Shown here: positions 8,593 to 17,832 of the stretch, one piece after another
How the letters are laid out: each line of letters begins with the position of its first letter
Position numbering within the stretch: position 1 is the first letter of the stretch
DNA from: Shinella sumterensis
Lineage (GTDB): Bacteria; Pseudomonadota; Alphaproteobacteria; Rhizobiales; Rhizobiaceae
Length of the DNA stretch: 64,000 nt
Assembly: GCF_004514425.2 (NCBI RefSeq)
Contig: NZ_MYFN02000011.1
Span: 115,302 to 179,301 of the forward strand
Reading direction: 5' to 3'
Translations under genes and position numbers: made by a program
Notes under the pieces: model-generated
Seen by the model: the letters and a program-made list of their open reading frames with translations, nothing else
Databases searched by the model: none
Told to the model about the DNA's origin: nothing

Positions 8593-9594
8593 ATGTCCAA
8601 CGACCAGGCCGTTCGAACCGTGCCGAGTGGAGCGCCGCGTCGCCGTGGCTTCTCACAGCACATGAACGAAATCAGCCTCTTCGTCGCTATCGTTGTGCTT
8701 TACGTGGTGTTCACGACGACAGCCAACGGCTTCATGAGCTTCAACAACCAGATCAACATCCTGCGTGACGCCGCGACGATCGGCATCGCGGCATGGGCGG
8801 CGACGCTGATTATCATTTCCGGCGAGATCGATGTCAGCGTCGGCCCGATGGTGGCCTTCATCTCGGTCGCGCTCGCCTATCTTCTGCAATGGGGCGTCCC
8901 GACGCCGCTTGCCTTCGTGCTCGCCATCATCATCGGCGCGGCCCTCGGCTCGATTGCCGGCATCTTGCGCGCCTATTTCGACGTTCCGTCCTTCGTCGGC
9001 ACGCTCGGACTGTGGAGTGCACTGCGTGGCACGGCGCTGTTCATGACCGACGCACTTCCGGTGTCGATCGGTCGCAACGATATCGTCGACATGCTCGATC
9101 GCCCCGTGCTTGGCGTACCGCCGGCCGCGATCATCATGCTCATCCTTTTCGCCGTCTTTGCCTTCGTCAGCCGCAAGACCGCATTCGGCCGTTCGGTCTA
9201 CGCCATTGGCGGCAATCCGCAGGCGGCGTTCCTGTCAGGCATCAATGTCGCGCGCATCCGGGTCCAGCTTTTCGCAATCGCCGGCGCCATGGCCGCCGTG
9301 TCCGGCATCCTCCTCCTGTCCCGCCTCGGTTCGGGCAACGCGACGGCGGCGAGCGGGCTCGAGTTCGACGTGATCGCGGCGGTTGTGGTCGGTGGCACGG
9401 CTTTGTCGGGCGGCCGCGGCTCTATGCTTGGTACGTTGCTCGGCGTGCTGGTGATCACGCTCATCGGCAACGGCCTCGTCCTGCTCGGCATCAATCCCTT
9501 TTTCCAGCAGGTCGTACGCGGTCTCATCATCGTCGTTGCCGTTCTCGCCAATATTCAGGCGATCAAGCGCGGCGCGGCGCGCAACAAGGGCTGA
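8593..9594 (+). CDS. CUT2 sugar ABC transporter permease (RbsC type)
   Basis: Inner-membrane subunit of 333 aa with about eight to ten hydrophobic segments, belonging to the BPD_transp_2 family. Characteristic stretches are SGEIDVSVG and the loop FGRSVYAIGGNPQAAFLSGINV, where the ATPase interacts. I chose ATG at 8593 because GGAG lies six bases upstream; ATG at 8581, overlapping the ATPase stop, is a possible alternative that adds four residues. It is followed after eight bases by the epimerase-like gene. Confidence 0.92.
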   Translation: MSNDQAVRTVPSGAPRRRGFSQHMNEISLFVAIVVLYVVFTTTANGFMSFNNQINILRDAATIGIAAWAATLIIISGEIDVSVGPMVAFISVALAYLLQWGVPTPLAFVLAIIIGAALGSIAGILRAYFDVPSFVGTLGLWSALRGTALFMTDALPVSIGRNDIVDMLDRPVLGVPPAAIIMLILFAVFAFVSRKTAFGRSVYAIGGNPQAAFLSGINVARIRVQLFAIAGAMAAVSGILLLSRLGSGNATAASGLEFDVIAAVVVGGTALSGGRGSMLGTLLGVLVITLIGNGLVLLGINPFFQQVVRGLIIVVAVLANIQAIKRGAARNKG

Positions 9595-9602
9595 GGCGCG
9601 CT

Positions 9603-10499
9603 ATGGCGATAATCGATATCGGCAAGGGCGATCTCTCGGCACGCATCTCCACGGCCGGCGGCCTCGTGCTCGGGCTGTGGTGGCACAGGGATGGGGCATC
9701 GGTTCCCCTGTTGCGGCCAGCACCCGGGGATGATGCCGACGCGCTTGCTTCCGGCTGCTACCCGCTGGTTCCCTTCGGCAACCGGGTGCGCGGCAATGCC
9801 TTCCGCTTCGAAGGACGGGACTATCGCTTTCAGCCGAACACCGATTGGGACCCGCATTATCTGCATGGTGAAGGCTGGCAGGCCGACTGGTCGGTTCTGC
9901 AGCACGGCGCGGATGCGGTTACGCTCTCCTTCGCGCATCTGAGCGGCGAGGGTACGCCATATCGGTATGAAGCGCAGCAGCGCTTCGCCGTAAACGATGG
10001 AGCCTTCGTGCTCGGCTTGTCGGTGACGAACCGCGGCGATGCGGCGCTGCCCTTCGGGCTCGGTTGGCACCCGTATTTCCCGATGACGCCGGAAACGATA
10101 TTGCTGGCGCCCGCCACCCGGTACTGGACGGAGGTAGAAGGCTGGCTGCCCGGCGAGGCCGTGGATATTCCGGAAGATGTCGATTTCCGCTCGCCGCGTT
10201 CCCTGCCGCATCGCTGGGTAAACAACGGTTTCGAAGACTGGTCGGGCGAGGCACGTATAGACTGGCCGGAGCGCGCGACGCAGCTGTCGCTCAGCGCCGA
10301 TCCGCTGTTTCGCCATGCTTTCGTCTTCGTGTCAGATACCGGTTTCGATCCGGCGTTCCAGCGTGACTATTTCTGCTTCGAGCCGATGTCACATCTTGCC
10401 GACGGCCAGAACATGCCGGGGCTCGGCGACCTTAAAGTGCTCCGCCCGGGAGAGACATTGTCCGGCAGCGTGCGCCTGACGCCGACCAGGCTGGCCTGA
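9603..10499 (+). CDS. Aldose 1-epimerase (mutarotase) family protein
   Basis: Probable cytoplasmic galactose-mutarotase-fold enzyme, 298 aa. Family features are the early FGNRVRGNAFRFEG segment, HGEGWQADW with the acid/base histidine, and FGLGWHPYFP with a second conserved histidine. It would interconvert the anomers of the imported aldose so that a dehydrogenase can use it. It lies between the transporter and the oxidoreductases in the same direction. The longer open frame upstream is a shadow of the permease gene; the true ATG is at 9603. Substrate specificity is unproven. Confidence 0.85.
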   Translation: MAIIDIGKGDLSARISTAGGLVLGLWWHRDGASVPLLRPAPGDDADALASGCYPLVPFGNRVRGNAFRFEGRDYRFQPNTDWDPHYLHGEGWQADWSVLQHGADAVTLSFAHLSGEGTPYRYEAQQRFAVNDGAFVLGLSVTNRGDAALPFGLGWHPYFPMTPETILLAPATRYWTEVEGWLPGEAVDIPEDVDFRSPRSLPHRWVNNGFEDWSGEARIDWPERATQLSLSADPLFRHAFVFVSDTGFDPAFQRDYFCFEPMSHLADGQNMPGLGDLKVLRPGETLSGSVRLTPTRLA

Positions 10500-10541
10500 A
10501 ACGAAACGACGATTTGCCGAAGACCGGCAGGAGATGGCGCG

Positions 10542-12179
10542 ATGCCGCAAGAGACAAGCTACGATTACATCATCGTCGGGGGCGGCAGCGCGGCCTGTGT
10601 CGTCGCCGCGCGGCTTGTGAAGGAGGCTCGCGCCCGCGTGCTCATGCTCGAGCGCGGTCCGCGCAAGGCCAATCCCATCATGCACTTTCCGGCCGGCTAC
10701 ATGAAGTTCCTGGCCAAGGACACCTATCTCGCCATGCACCAGACCGAACCGCAGCCGCAGCTGGGCGGTCGTGGTCCGATCGTGCCGCAGGGCAAGGTTC
10801 TCGGCGGTGGCAGCACGGTGAATGCGATGGTCTACATGCGCGGGCAGGCGGCCGACTATGATAGATGGAATAACTCAATCACCGCGCCGGGCGCGGAAAA
10901 CGACGGCGCCTGGTCCTACCGGGACATGCTGCCCTACTTCAAGGCGCAGGAGGATAACGATCACCTGGCCGGCGAATTCCACGGCGTCGGCGGGCCGCTC
11001 AAGATTTCCGATCTCGGCCACACCAGCCCGATGACCCGCGCCTATATCAAGACGCTGCAAACCATGGGCATCCCCTGGAACCCGGATTTCAACGGGGCCG
11101 GGCAGTTCGGCGTCGGCATGATGCAGCATACCATCGACTGGCAGACCCGCCGGCGGTGCAGTGCTGTCGACGCCTTTCTGGCACCTGTCATGGACGACCC
11201 TCTGCTGACCATCGAAACCGAAGCGACGGTGACGAAACTTCTCTTGCAGAACGACGCGGCGACCGGCGTCGAATATATCCAGCGCGGTGTAACGCGACGC
11301 GCCGAGGCGGGCATCGAGGTCATCCTCGCCGCCGGCGCCTACCAGACACCGAAACTCCTCATGCTGTCGGGCATCGGCCCCGAAGCGGAGCTGGCGCGCC
11401 ACGGCATTCGCACCGAGATCGCCCTGCCGGGGGTCGGCCAGAACCTTCAGGACCATTACGAGTGCCCGGTCGTGGCGACGACCAAGGGTGCTTTCGGTTA
11501 CTACGGTCAGGATCGCGGTTGGCCGATGATCAAGGCCGGCCTGCAGTATCTGCTGTTCAAGTCCGGCCCGGTGACCACAACGGGCGTCGAGACCTGCGCA
11601 TTCTACGATCCCGACGGCAACAATGCCGAGCCGACCATCCAGATGTTCTGCGTGCCGACGGTCTATCTCGACCGCGACGTGATGGGGACCGATCCGGGCC
11701 ACGGCGTCACCATCAATTCGCTTCTGCTTCGGCCGAAGGCGCGTGGCAGCGTGACGCTGACTTCCGCTGATCCTCTGCGCAATCCCGTGGTCAGCACCGG
11801 CATCTTCAACCATCCCGATGACCTGCGCCTGACGGTCAAGAGCTTCCGGTTCGCCCGTACGGTTCTGGATGCGTCTCCGATGCGTGAGCTGATCGAGCGA
11901 GAGATTTTTCCCGGTGCGGACGTGACCAGTGATGAAGCCATCGCCGAACATTGCCGGCGTACGGTCAAGACCGGCTACCACCCCGTCGGCACCTGCCGCA
12001 TGGGTCATGACGGTGACGAGATGGCGGTTCTCACGCCGCGGCTGACCGTGCGCGGCGCCGCAAGGCTTCGCGTCATCGACGCATCGATGATGCCCACCAT
12101 CGTGAGCGGCAATACCAATGCGGCGGTGCTGGGCGCTGCCGCCAAGGCCGCGGACCTCATCCTCGAACGCGCAGCCTAG
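10542..12179 (+). CDS. GMC-family FAD-dependent oxidoreductase
   Basis: Flavin enzyme of the glucose-methanol-choline family, 545 aa. The N-terminus has the FAD dinucleotide-binding motif [19 protein letters not shown] (residues 7-25), with [18 protein letters not shown] following as GMC signature 1. The C-terminal active site [12 protein letters not shown] supplies the catalytic histidine, and [17 protein letters not shown] closes the FAD domain. No signal peptide is seen. In this operon it probably oxidises an alcohol or the anomeric carbon of an aldose to the lactone, feeding the dehydratase that follows 19 bases later (inference). Choline dehydrogenase annotation would be misleading. Confidence 0.88.
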   Translation: MPQETSYDYIIVGGGSAACVVAARLVKEARARVLMLERGPRKANPIMHFPAGYMKFLAKDTYLAMHQTEPQPQLGGRGPIVPQGKVLGGGSTVNAMVYMRGQAADYDRWNNSITAPGAENDGAWSYRDMLPYFKAQEDNDHLAGEFHGVGGPLKISDLGHTSPMTRAYIKTLQTMGIPWNPDFNGAGQFGVGMMQHTIDWQTRRRCSAVDAFLAPVMDDPLLTIETEATVTKLLLQNDAATGVEYIQRGVTRRAEAGIEVILAAGAYQTPKLLMLSGIGPEAELARHGIRTEIALPGVGQNLQDHYECPVVATTKGAFGYYGQDRGWPMIKAGLQYLLFKSGPVTTTGVETCAFYDPDGNNAEPTIQMFCVPTVYLDRDVMGTDPGHGVTINSLLLRPKARGSVTLTSADPLRNPVVSTGIFNHPDDLRLTVKSFRFARTVLDASPMRELIEREIFPGADVTSDEAIAEHCRRTVKTGYHPVGTCRMGHDGDEMAVLTPRLTVRGAARLRVIDASMMPTIVSGNTNAAVLGAAAKAADLILERAA

Positions 12180-12198
12180 AGCACCGGAGGGCGATCCT

Positions 12199-13347
12199 AT
12201 GAAGATCACCAAGCTGACCACCTACATCGTCCCGCCGCGCTGGCTGTTCCTCAAGATCGAGACGGATGAGGGCATCGTCGGCTGGGGCGAGCCGGTCGTG
12301 GAAGGCCGTGCGCTGACGGTGGAGGCGGCGGTGCACGAGCTGGCCGACTACCTGGTCGGCAAGGACCCGCTGATGATCGAAGATCATTGGCAGGTCATGT
12401 ATCGCGGCGGCTTCTATCGCGGCGGCGCCATTCACATGTCGGCGCTTGCGGGCATCGACCAGGCGCTCTGGGACATCAAGGGCAAGGCCTATGGCCAGCC
12501 GGTCCACGCCCTGCTCGGGGGACAGGTGCGCGATCGGATCAAGGTTTACAGCTGGATCGGCGGCGACCGCCCCGCGGATGTCGCCAGGAACGCGCGCGAT
12601 ATCGTGGCCAGCGGGTTCAAGGCCCTCAAGTTGAATGGCGCGGAAGAAATGCAGATCGTCGACAGCAACGACAAGATCGATGCGATCGTCGCGACCATCG
12701 GCACGGTGCGTGACGCGGTTGGCCCGCATATCGGTATCGGTGCCGATTTCCACGGCCGCGTACACCGTCCCATGGCCAAGGTTCTGGCCAAGGAACTCGA
12801 ACCGTTCAGGCTGATGTTCATCGAGGAGCCGGTGCTTTCGGAAAACCGCGAAGCGCTGAAGGAGATCGCCAACCACTGCTCGACGCCGATCGCGCTTGGC
12901 GAACGGCTCTACTCGCGCTGGGATTTCAAATCCGTGCTGGCCGACGGCTATGTCGATATCCTCCAGCCCGACCTTTCCCATGCCGGCGGCATAACGGAAT
13001 GCCGCAAGATCGCGGCGATGGCTGAAGCCTATGACGTGGCCCTGGCGCCCCATTGCCCGCTGGGGCCAATCGCACTCGCCGCCTGCCTGCAGATCGATGC
13101 CGTCTCCTACAATGCCTTTATTCAGGAGCAGAGTCTCGGCATCCACTACAACAAGGGCAACGACATTCTGGACTATATCTCCAACAAGGAGGTGTTCCAG
13201 TATGCCGACGGTTTCGTGTCGATTCCGCAAGGGCCGGGCCTTGGCATCGAGGTGGACGAGGCCTACGTCATCGAGCGGGCAAAGGAAGGGCACCGCTGGC
13301 GCAACCCCGTCTGGCGTCATGCCGATGGCAGCGTCGCCGAGTGGTAG
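12199..13347 (+). CDS. dgoD: D-galactonate dehydratase
   Basis: Enolase-superfamily dehydratase, 382 aa, the exact length of the DgoD family, converting D-galactonate to 2-keto-3-deoxy-D-galactonate. The start [20 protein letters not shown] is characteristic. Metal and catalytic residues appear in GADFHGRVH (Asp and His), MFIEEPV (Glu), ALGERLYS (Glu) and LAPHCPLGP (His). GGAGG precedes the ATG at 12199. Genes for the next steps (dgoK kinase, dgoA aldolase) are absent from the window, so the pathway must be completed from elsewhere. Closely related sugar-acid dehydratases are the only realistic alternative. Confidence 0.92.
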   Translation: MKITKLTTYIVPPRWLFLKIETDEGIVGWGEPVVEGRALTVEAAVHELADYLVGKDPLMIEDHWQVMYRGGFYRGGAIHMSALAGIDQALWDIKGKAYGQPVHALLGGQVRDRIKVYSWIGGDRPADVARNARDIVASGFKALKLNGAEEMQIVDSNDKIDAIVATIGTVRDAVGPHIGIGADFHGRVHRPMAKVLAKELEPFRLMFIEEPVLSENREALKEIANHCSTPIALGERLYSRWDFKSVLADGYVDILQPDLSHAGGITECRKIAAMAEAYDVALAPHCPLGPIALAACLQIDAVSYNAFIQEQSLGIHYNKGNDILDYISNKEVFQYADGFVSIPQGPGLGIEVDEAYVIERAKEGHRWRNPVWRHADGSVAEW

Positions 13348-13356
13348 GAGAAGTTT

Positions 13357-14136
13357 ATGGCCGGACGTCTTGAAGACAAGCGCGTCGTCATCACCGGCGC
13401 CGCACAGGGCATCGGCCTCGCCATGGCCGAGGCGTTCCTTGCCGAAGGTGCGGCCCTTTTCCTGATCGACCGCGACGGAGACCTCCTGGCCAAGGAAGCC
13501 GCAAGGCTTGGAGCCGAGGCTCGCCGGATCGGGATCATGGCGGCTGATATCACCGATGCGGAGGCGATGGAGCTGGCGGTCGCAACGGCGGACAAGGAGA
13601 TCGGGCAACCGAATGCCCTGGTCAACAACGCCGGCGTCAACGTCTTTTCAGAACCGTTGAAGATGAGCGATGCGGACTGGCAGCGCTGCTTCGACATCAA
13701 TCTCAAGGGGGCATGGAACTGCAGCAGGGCCGTGCTGCCGGGCATGATCGGACAGGGCGGCGGCGTCATTCTCAACATTGCCTCGACGCACGCCTTCACG
13801 ATCATTCCGCATACATTCCCCTATCCCGTCGCCAAGCATGCCCTTCTCGGCATGACGAAAGCGCTCGGCCTGGAATATGCCGGGCAGGGCGTGCGGGTGA
13901 ATGCGCTTGCGCCCGGCTATGTACGCACGCAAAAGGTCATCGACTACTGGAACAGCTTTCCCGATCCCGTCGCGGCCGAGGCCGAGACGATGAAGCTCCA
14001 TCCCGGCGGCCGGATCGCGACACCGGAAGAGATTGCCATGGCCGCGCTCTTCCTCGTCTCGGACGAGTGCCCCTTCATCAATGCCACCTGCCTGACCGCG
14101 GACGGTGGATTGACCGTGCTGCACCATCCGGCATGA
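13357..14136 (+). CDS. SDR-family dehydrogenase (sugar dehydrogenase-like)
   Basis: NAD(P)-dependent classical short-chain dehydrogenase of 259 aa. The cofactor motif TGAAQGIG is at residues 13-20, then NNAG, the catalytic Ser in NIAST and Tyr/Lys in YPVAK. Seven-base spacing after dgoD and the same direction place it in the galactonate operon, so it may oxidise D-galactose, L-fucose or a related aldose to its lactone. Whether it or the GMC enzyme performs the first oxidation is not decidable from sequence. Confidence 0.88.
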   Translation: MAGRLEDKRVVITGAAQGIGLAMAEAFLAEGAALFLIDRDGDLLAKEAARLGAEARRIGIMAADITDAEAMELAVATADKEIGQPNALVNNAGVNVFSEPLKMSDADWQRCFDINLKGAWNCSRAVLPGMIGQGGGVILNIASTHAFTIIPHTFPYPVAKHALLGMTKALGLEYAGQGVRVNALAPGYVRTQKVIDYWNSFPDPVAAEAETMKLHPGGRIATPEEIAMAALFLVSDECPFINATCLTADGGLTVLHHPA

Positions 14137-14159
14137 GAGGCGCGTCAGGAGCCGCGCGT

Positions 14160-15074
14160 CTAGGCGTAGACGCGATCGCTGGTGCCTGCCTTCACGACGT
14201 AGCCCGGCGTGGCGTGGCCGAGCAGGGCGGGAAGCTCGCCTGAAAGCCCGATCAGCGCCGGAAGGTCGCCCCCCGTGTCGATGCCGCAATTGTGGAACAT
14301 GTGCACGAGATCCTCAGTACACACATTGCCCGTCGCGCCAGGCGCATAGGGGCAGCCGCCGATGCCGCCCAATGCGGAATCGAAGCTGCGGATGCCGGCA
14401 TCATAGGCGGCAAGCGCGTTGGCAAGCCCCAAATCCCTCGTGTTGTGCAGGTGCAGCGTCAACGGCAGGTCGGGGTGATGCCGGAAGATGGTCGTCGTGA
14501 GCTCGCCGACCTGGCGGGGATTGGCGACGCCAATCGTATCGGCGATGGTGACGCCCTCGATGCCCATCTCGCGGTAGGTGTCGATGGCCCACAGCACCCG
14601 CTCCACCGGTTGGCGGCCCTCAAAGGGGCAGCCGAAGGTCGTGGCGATCGTGCCGTTCACAAAGATGCCGCTGCCGGCAATCACGGTCATGATCTCCCGG
14701 AACTGGGCCAGCGACTGGTCGCAGGTCATCCGCATATTCGCGAGATTGTGGCGCTCTCCGATCGACATGACGAGGTTCACCTCGTCCACGACGCTTTGCA
14801 GCGCGCGCTCGGCGCCGCGCACATTCGGCACGAGCGCAGTGTATCGTACGCCCGGTACGCGCTTTATGCCCCGCAGCACATCGGCCGCGTCGCGCAGGTT
14901 CGGGATCGCTTTGGGCGAGACAAAGGAGGAAACTTCCAGGCGCCGGATACCTGTGCGCGACAGGCCGTCGGCAAGCCGGATTTTTTCCTCTGTCGGAACG
15001 AAATCCGGCTCATTCTGGAAGCCGTCCCGCAGGACGACTTCATTGATCTCCACCCGATCTGTTTTCGCTGACAT
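14160..15074 (-). CDS. HMG-CoA lyase family protein (DRE-TIM)
   Basis: Predicted TIM-barrel acyl-CoA carbon-carbon lyase, 304 aa, the size of bacterial HMG-CoA lyases. Family residues are visible: the LRDGFQNE motif with catalytic Arg-Asp, the HLH metal pair, GGCPYAPGATGN with catalytic Cys and Asn, and CTEDLVHM. The residue after HLH is Asn where classic HMG-CoA lyases have Asp, which hints at a subgroup with a changed substrate. I chose ATG at 15074, which has GAGG seven bases upstream; earlier starts at 15101 and 15113 are possible. It diverges from an aldehyde/alcohol dehydrogenase operon with paired palindromes between them, rather than sitting with leucine-degradation genes. Confidence 0.85.
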   Translation of the reverse strand: MSAKTDRVEINEVVLRDGFQNEPDFVPTEEKIRLADGLSRTGIRRLEVSSFVSPKAIPNLRDAADVLRGIKRVPGVRYTALVPNVRGAERALQSVVDEVNLVMSIGERHNLANMRMTCDQSLAQFREIMTVIAGSGIFVNGTIATTFGCPFEGRQPVERVLWAIDTYREMGIEGVTIADTIGVANPRQVGELTTTIFRHHPDLPLTLHLHNTRDLGLANALAAYDAGIRSFDSALGGIGGCPYAPGATGNVCTEDLVHMFHNCGIDTGGDLPALIGLSGELPALLGHATPGYVVKAGTSDRVYA

Positions 15075-15144
15075 GTCCGCACCTCTGGTTTCAATCGCCA
15101 TGCCGCCTAGCACGCCACATCAAAGGTATCAATAAAAATCTAAA

Positions 15145-15227
15145 CTGATGCATCAGAGAAAATATTTTGATTGCGGCTTTACGTAGAGCGTCGTATAGAT
15201 CTTGTGATGCCTTATCTGATGCATCAC
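15145..15227. promoter_or_regulatory. Paired palindromic operators TGATGCATCA
   Basis: CTGATGCATCAG (15145-15156) is a perfect 12-base palindrome and its 10-base core recurs at 15217-15226, 71 bases centre to centre. A further half-site TGATGC lies at 15205-15210. The two full copies lie between the divergent lyase gene and aldehyde dehydrogenase gene, where a regulator could control both promoters. The FCD-type GntR protein encoded at 17833-18492 is the natural candidate. Confidence 0.7.
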
Positions 15228-15267
15228 CGCATGGAGCATGTGGCCGTGACCGCGGCCTGGAGGAACA

Positions 15268-16686
15268 ATGTCTCAGTCCGCAGACCACATTCACATCAAA
15301 GACCTCGTCGACGGGGCGCGCAGGGCGCAGGCCATCCTGAACGGCTACAGCCAGGAGCAGGTCGACCTGATCGCCGGTGCCATCGTCTATCACCTGTCGC
15401 GCCCCGAACTGGCAACGATGATCGCCGAGATGGCCTATGATGAAACGAAGATGGGCCTTGTCGAAAGCAAGCGCGCCAAGCTTACCCACAAGATGCCGGC
15501 GATCTTCCACGATATCCGCGCGGAAAAGACCGTCGGCATCATCGAGCGCGACGAGGAAAACGGCATCACCACCATAGCCAAGCCCTATGGGGTCATTGCG
15601 GCGCTCGTGCCGAGCACCAATTGCGAGGCGACGCCGATCTTCAAGTCCGTTCTGGGTATTCGCGCCCGCAACGCCGTGATCTGCGCGCCGCATCCGGCGA
15701 GCAAGAAGACGACCATCTTCGTGGTGGATATCATCCGCCAGATTCTTCGCGCGCTCAATGCTCCGGAAGACCTGGTCCAGTGCATCGCCGCGCCGTCCAA
15801 GGCGCTCGCGGCCGAACTCATGGCTCAGTGCGACGTCACCATGGCGACGGGCTCGGGCGATATGGTGGCGGCGGCCTACTCGTCCGGCAAGCCGGCCTAT
15901 GGCGTCGGCGTCGGCAACGCCGCCGTGATCATCGACGAGACGATCGATCTGGCGGAAACCGCATCCAAGATCAGGATCGGCAAGACCGGTGACAACGCCT
16001 CGGGCTGCTCGGCGGAGAACTCTATCATCGTCCAGGCGTCCGTCTACGAGGGCTTCCTGCGCGCGCTCGAAAAGGAGGGGGCCTATATCGCAACGGCCGA
16101 AGAAAAGGCCAGGCTCCAGACCGTGCTCTGGGAAAACGGCCACGTCTCTCGCAAGGTCGTTGCCCGTCCGGTCGGCGAAATCGCGGCGCTCGCCGGTATC
16201 GACGTACCGGCGGACCGCAAGTTCATCGTGGTGGAAGAGCAGGGCGCCGGTGCCGACTATCCGTTCTCCGGCGAAAAGCTTAGCCTTGTCCTCACCTGCT
16301 ACAAATACGACGCCTTCGACGACGCCATCGCGCTGGTCAACGCCATCACCGGCTATTCGGGTGCCGGCCATTCCTGTGGCATTCATTCCAATGATCCCGA
16401 GCGCATCTTGAAGCTCGGCCTCGAAACGAAGACCTCGCGGGTCATCGTGCGCCAGTCGCACGGTGTTGCGAATTCGGGCAGCTGGTCCAACGGCCTGGCG
16501 AAGACCTTCTCGCTCGGCTGCGGCAGCTGGGGCGGGAACTCCGTATCCGAGAACGTCACCCAGAGGCACTATTACAACACGACGCGCATCGCCGAACCGC
16601 TTGACCGGTCGGCGCCTGACGACCAGGCTATCTACGGCCCCCTGCTCGGGAAGATCGCCGCCGTGCGTATCGCAGCGGGAGCCTGA
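15268..16686 (+). CDS. CoA-acylating aldehyde dehydrogenase (SucD/SauS-like)
   Basis: Predicted cytoplasmic enzyme linking an aldehyde and its acyl-CoA with NAD(P) and CoA, 472 aa. It is close in layout to clostridial succinate-semialdehyde dehydrogenase SucD: the GYSQEQVD segment, AAYSSGKPAYGVGVGN, catalytic Cys247 in ASGCSAEN, GAGHSCGIHS and the C-terminal LGCGSWGGNSVSENVT are all at matching positions. SauS (sulfoacetaldehyde) and EutE/PduP relatives share the fold. GGAGG precedes the start. It lies six bases before an alcohol dehydrogenase gene, so the pair would interconvert a primary alcohol and an acyl-CoA. The substrate is not fixed by sequence. Confidence 0.85.
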   Translation: MSQSADHIHIKDLVDGARRAQAILNGYSQEQVDLIAGAIVYHLSRPELATMIAEMAYDETKMGLVESKRAKLTHKMPAIFHDIRAEKTVGIIERDEENGITTIAKPYGVIAALVPSTNCEATPIFKSVLGIRARNAVICAPHPASKKTTIFVVDIIRQILRALNAPEDLVQCIAAPSKALAAELMAQCDVTMATGSGDMVAAAYSSGKPAYGVGVGNAAVIIDETIDLAETASKIRIGKTGDNASGCSAENSIIVQASVYEGFLRALEKEGAYIATAEEKARLQTVLWENGHVSRKVVARPVGEIAALAGIDVPADRKFIVVEEQGAGADYPFSGEKLSLVLTCYKYDAFDDAIALVNAITGYSGAGHSCGIHSNDPERILKLGLETKTSRVIVRQSHGVANSGSWSNGLAKTFSLGCGSWGGNSVSENVTQRHYYNTTRIAEPLDRSAPDDQAIYGPLLGKIAAVRIAAGA

Positions 16687-16692
16687 ACGACG

Positions 16693-17802
16693 ATGAAGTT
16701 CGCTGTTCGCCCACAGCTCCATGGCTACGACACCTTCGCCGCCTTCACCGAAGCCCATACCGTCACGGAACGGGATCTGATCTTCACGCAACGCGTCCTG
16801 CATGACGCCTTCATGAAGGATACGCCGGCGCAAACCTTGTTCTATGACGACTTCTGTGGTGGCGAGCCGACGGATGTCGCAGTAGACGAAATGCTTCGTG
16901 CTGTCCGCAAGCTCGGCTTCGAGCGTCTCATCGCCATCGGCGGCGGCTCCATCCTCGATTGTGCGAAGGTGCTGGCGCTGGATTCGGATAAGACCGTGGC
17001 TGGCCTTTTCGCGGCCGGTGTGCAGCCAGGCCGCAAGGCGGGCCTTCTCCTGATCCCGACGACGTGCGGTACGGGTTGCGAAGTTACCTGTGTTTCGGTC
17101 TTCGATTTTCCGTCCATCGGCAGCAAGATCGGCAAGGGTTTCGACGCGGGTTTTGCAGACCACGCCGTCCTGATCGACGAGCTCCTGTCGAAGATTCCCT
17201 ATCATGTCTTTGCGACATCCTCGGCCGACGCGCTCGTGCACGCCTTGGAAATCTATCTCGCGCCGCGCGCCAGCGCCTATACGGACATGTTCTGCATGGC
17301 GGCCATACGCGCGATCCTGCAGGGCTACATGCGCATCGTGCAACATGGTCGCGATGTCATCCAGCAGGACGCCAAGGCATATCTGACCGCCAGCAACATG
17401 GCGGGCATCGCATTGGCAAACGTGCTGGCCGGCGGCGTTCACGCGATCGCGATGCATTTCGGCAGCGCGCATCACGTGCCGCACGGCGAGGCGACACGGC
17501 TTTTCCTGCCGCCGGTCTTCAAGATCTATTATGAGAAGGCCCCGGACGGAAAGATCGCCGATATCGCGCGCCTGATCGAGGATGTCGTGGGCGTAAGCGA
17601 TGGCGGCAATCCCTTCGATGCGCTCGATGCGCTTCTTGCCGCAGTGGTGCCGACACGGCGGCTTGGCGAATACGGCATGACCGCCGGTGACGCGGGCCGG
17701 TACGCCGACAAGGTGATCGAAACACAGCAGCGATTGCTGGTGAACAACTATGTTCCGCTTTCGGCGCAGGATATAGCGAGGGTATATAGCGAACTCATGT
17801 GA
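16693..17802 (+). CDS. Iron-type alcohol dehydrogenase, 4-hydroxybutyrate dehydrogenase-like
   Basis: Predicted group III metal-dependent alcohol dehydrogenase of 369 aa. The cofactor motif IAIGGGSILDCAKVLAL is at residues about 80-96. Metal ligands are recognisable as Asp179, His183, His250 and His264 (the last in HHVPHGEA). Beyond these, the C-terminal VIETQQRLLVNNYVPLS stretch and the YEKAPDGKI segment closely match the clostridial 4-hydroxybutyrate dehydrogenase family as I remember it. It would oxidise a terminal-alcohol carboxylate to the semialdehyde, which the neighbouring acylating dehydrogenase would pass to CoA. The reverse, reductive direction is possible but less likely in an uptake operon. 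Confidence 0.88.
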   Translation: MKFAVRPQLHGYDTFAAFTEAHTVTERDLIFTQRVLHDAFMKDTPAQTLFYDDFCGGEPTDVAVDEMLRAVRKLGFERLIAIGGGSILDCAKVLALDSDKTVAGLFAAGVQPGRKAGLLLIPTTCGTGCEVTCVSVFDFPSIGSKIGKGFDAGFADHAVLIDELLSKIPYHVFATSSADALVHALEIYLAPRASAYTDMFCMAAIRAILQGYMRIVQHGRDVIQQDAKAYLTASNMAGIALANVLAGGVHAIAMHFGSAHHVPHGEATRLFLPPVFKIYYEKAPDGKIADIARLIEDVVGVSDGGNPFDALDALLAAVVPTRRLGEYGMTAGDAGRYADKVIETQQRLLVNNYVPLSAQDIARVYSELM

Positions 17803-17832
17803 CGAGGCCCTACGGTGTCCAGAGGGAAGACG

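Noticed and set aside
15268..17802. Sulfoacetaldehyde (SauS-type) metabolism for the aldehyde/alcohol dehydrogenase pair
   Set aside because: Considered because SauS shares the fold, but the alcohol dehydrogenase looks like 4-hydroxybutyrate dehydrogenase, the lyase has no place in sulfonate breakdown and no sulfonate enzyme (Xsc, SauT, SuyAB) is near. It is not excluded by sequence alone.
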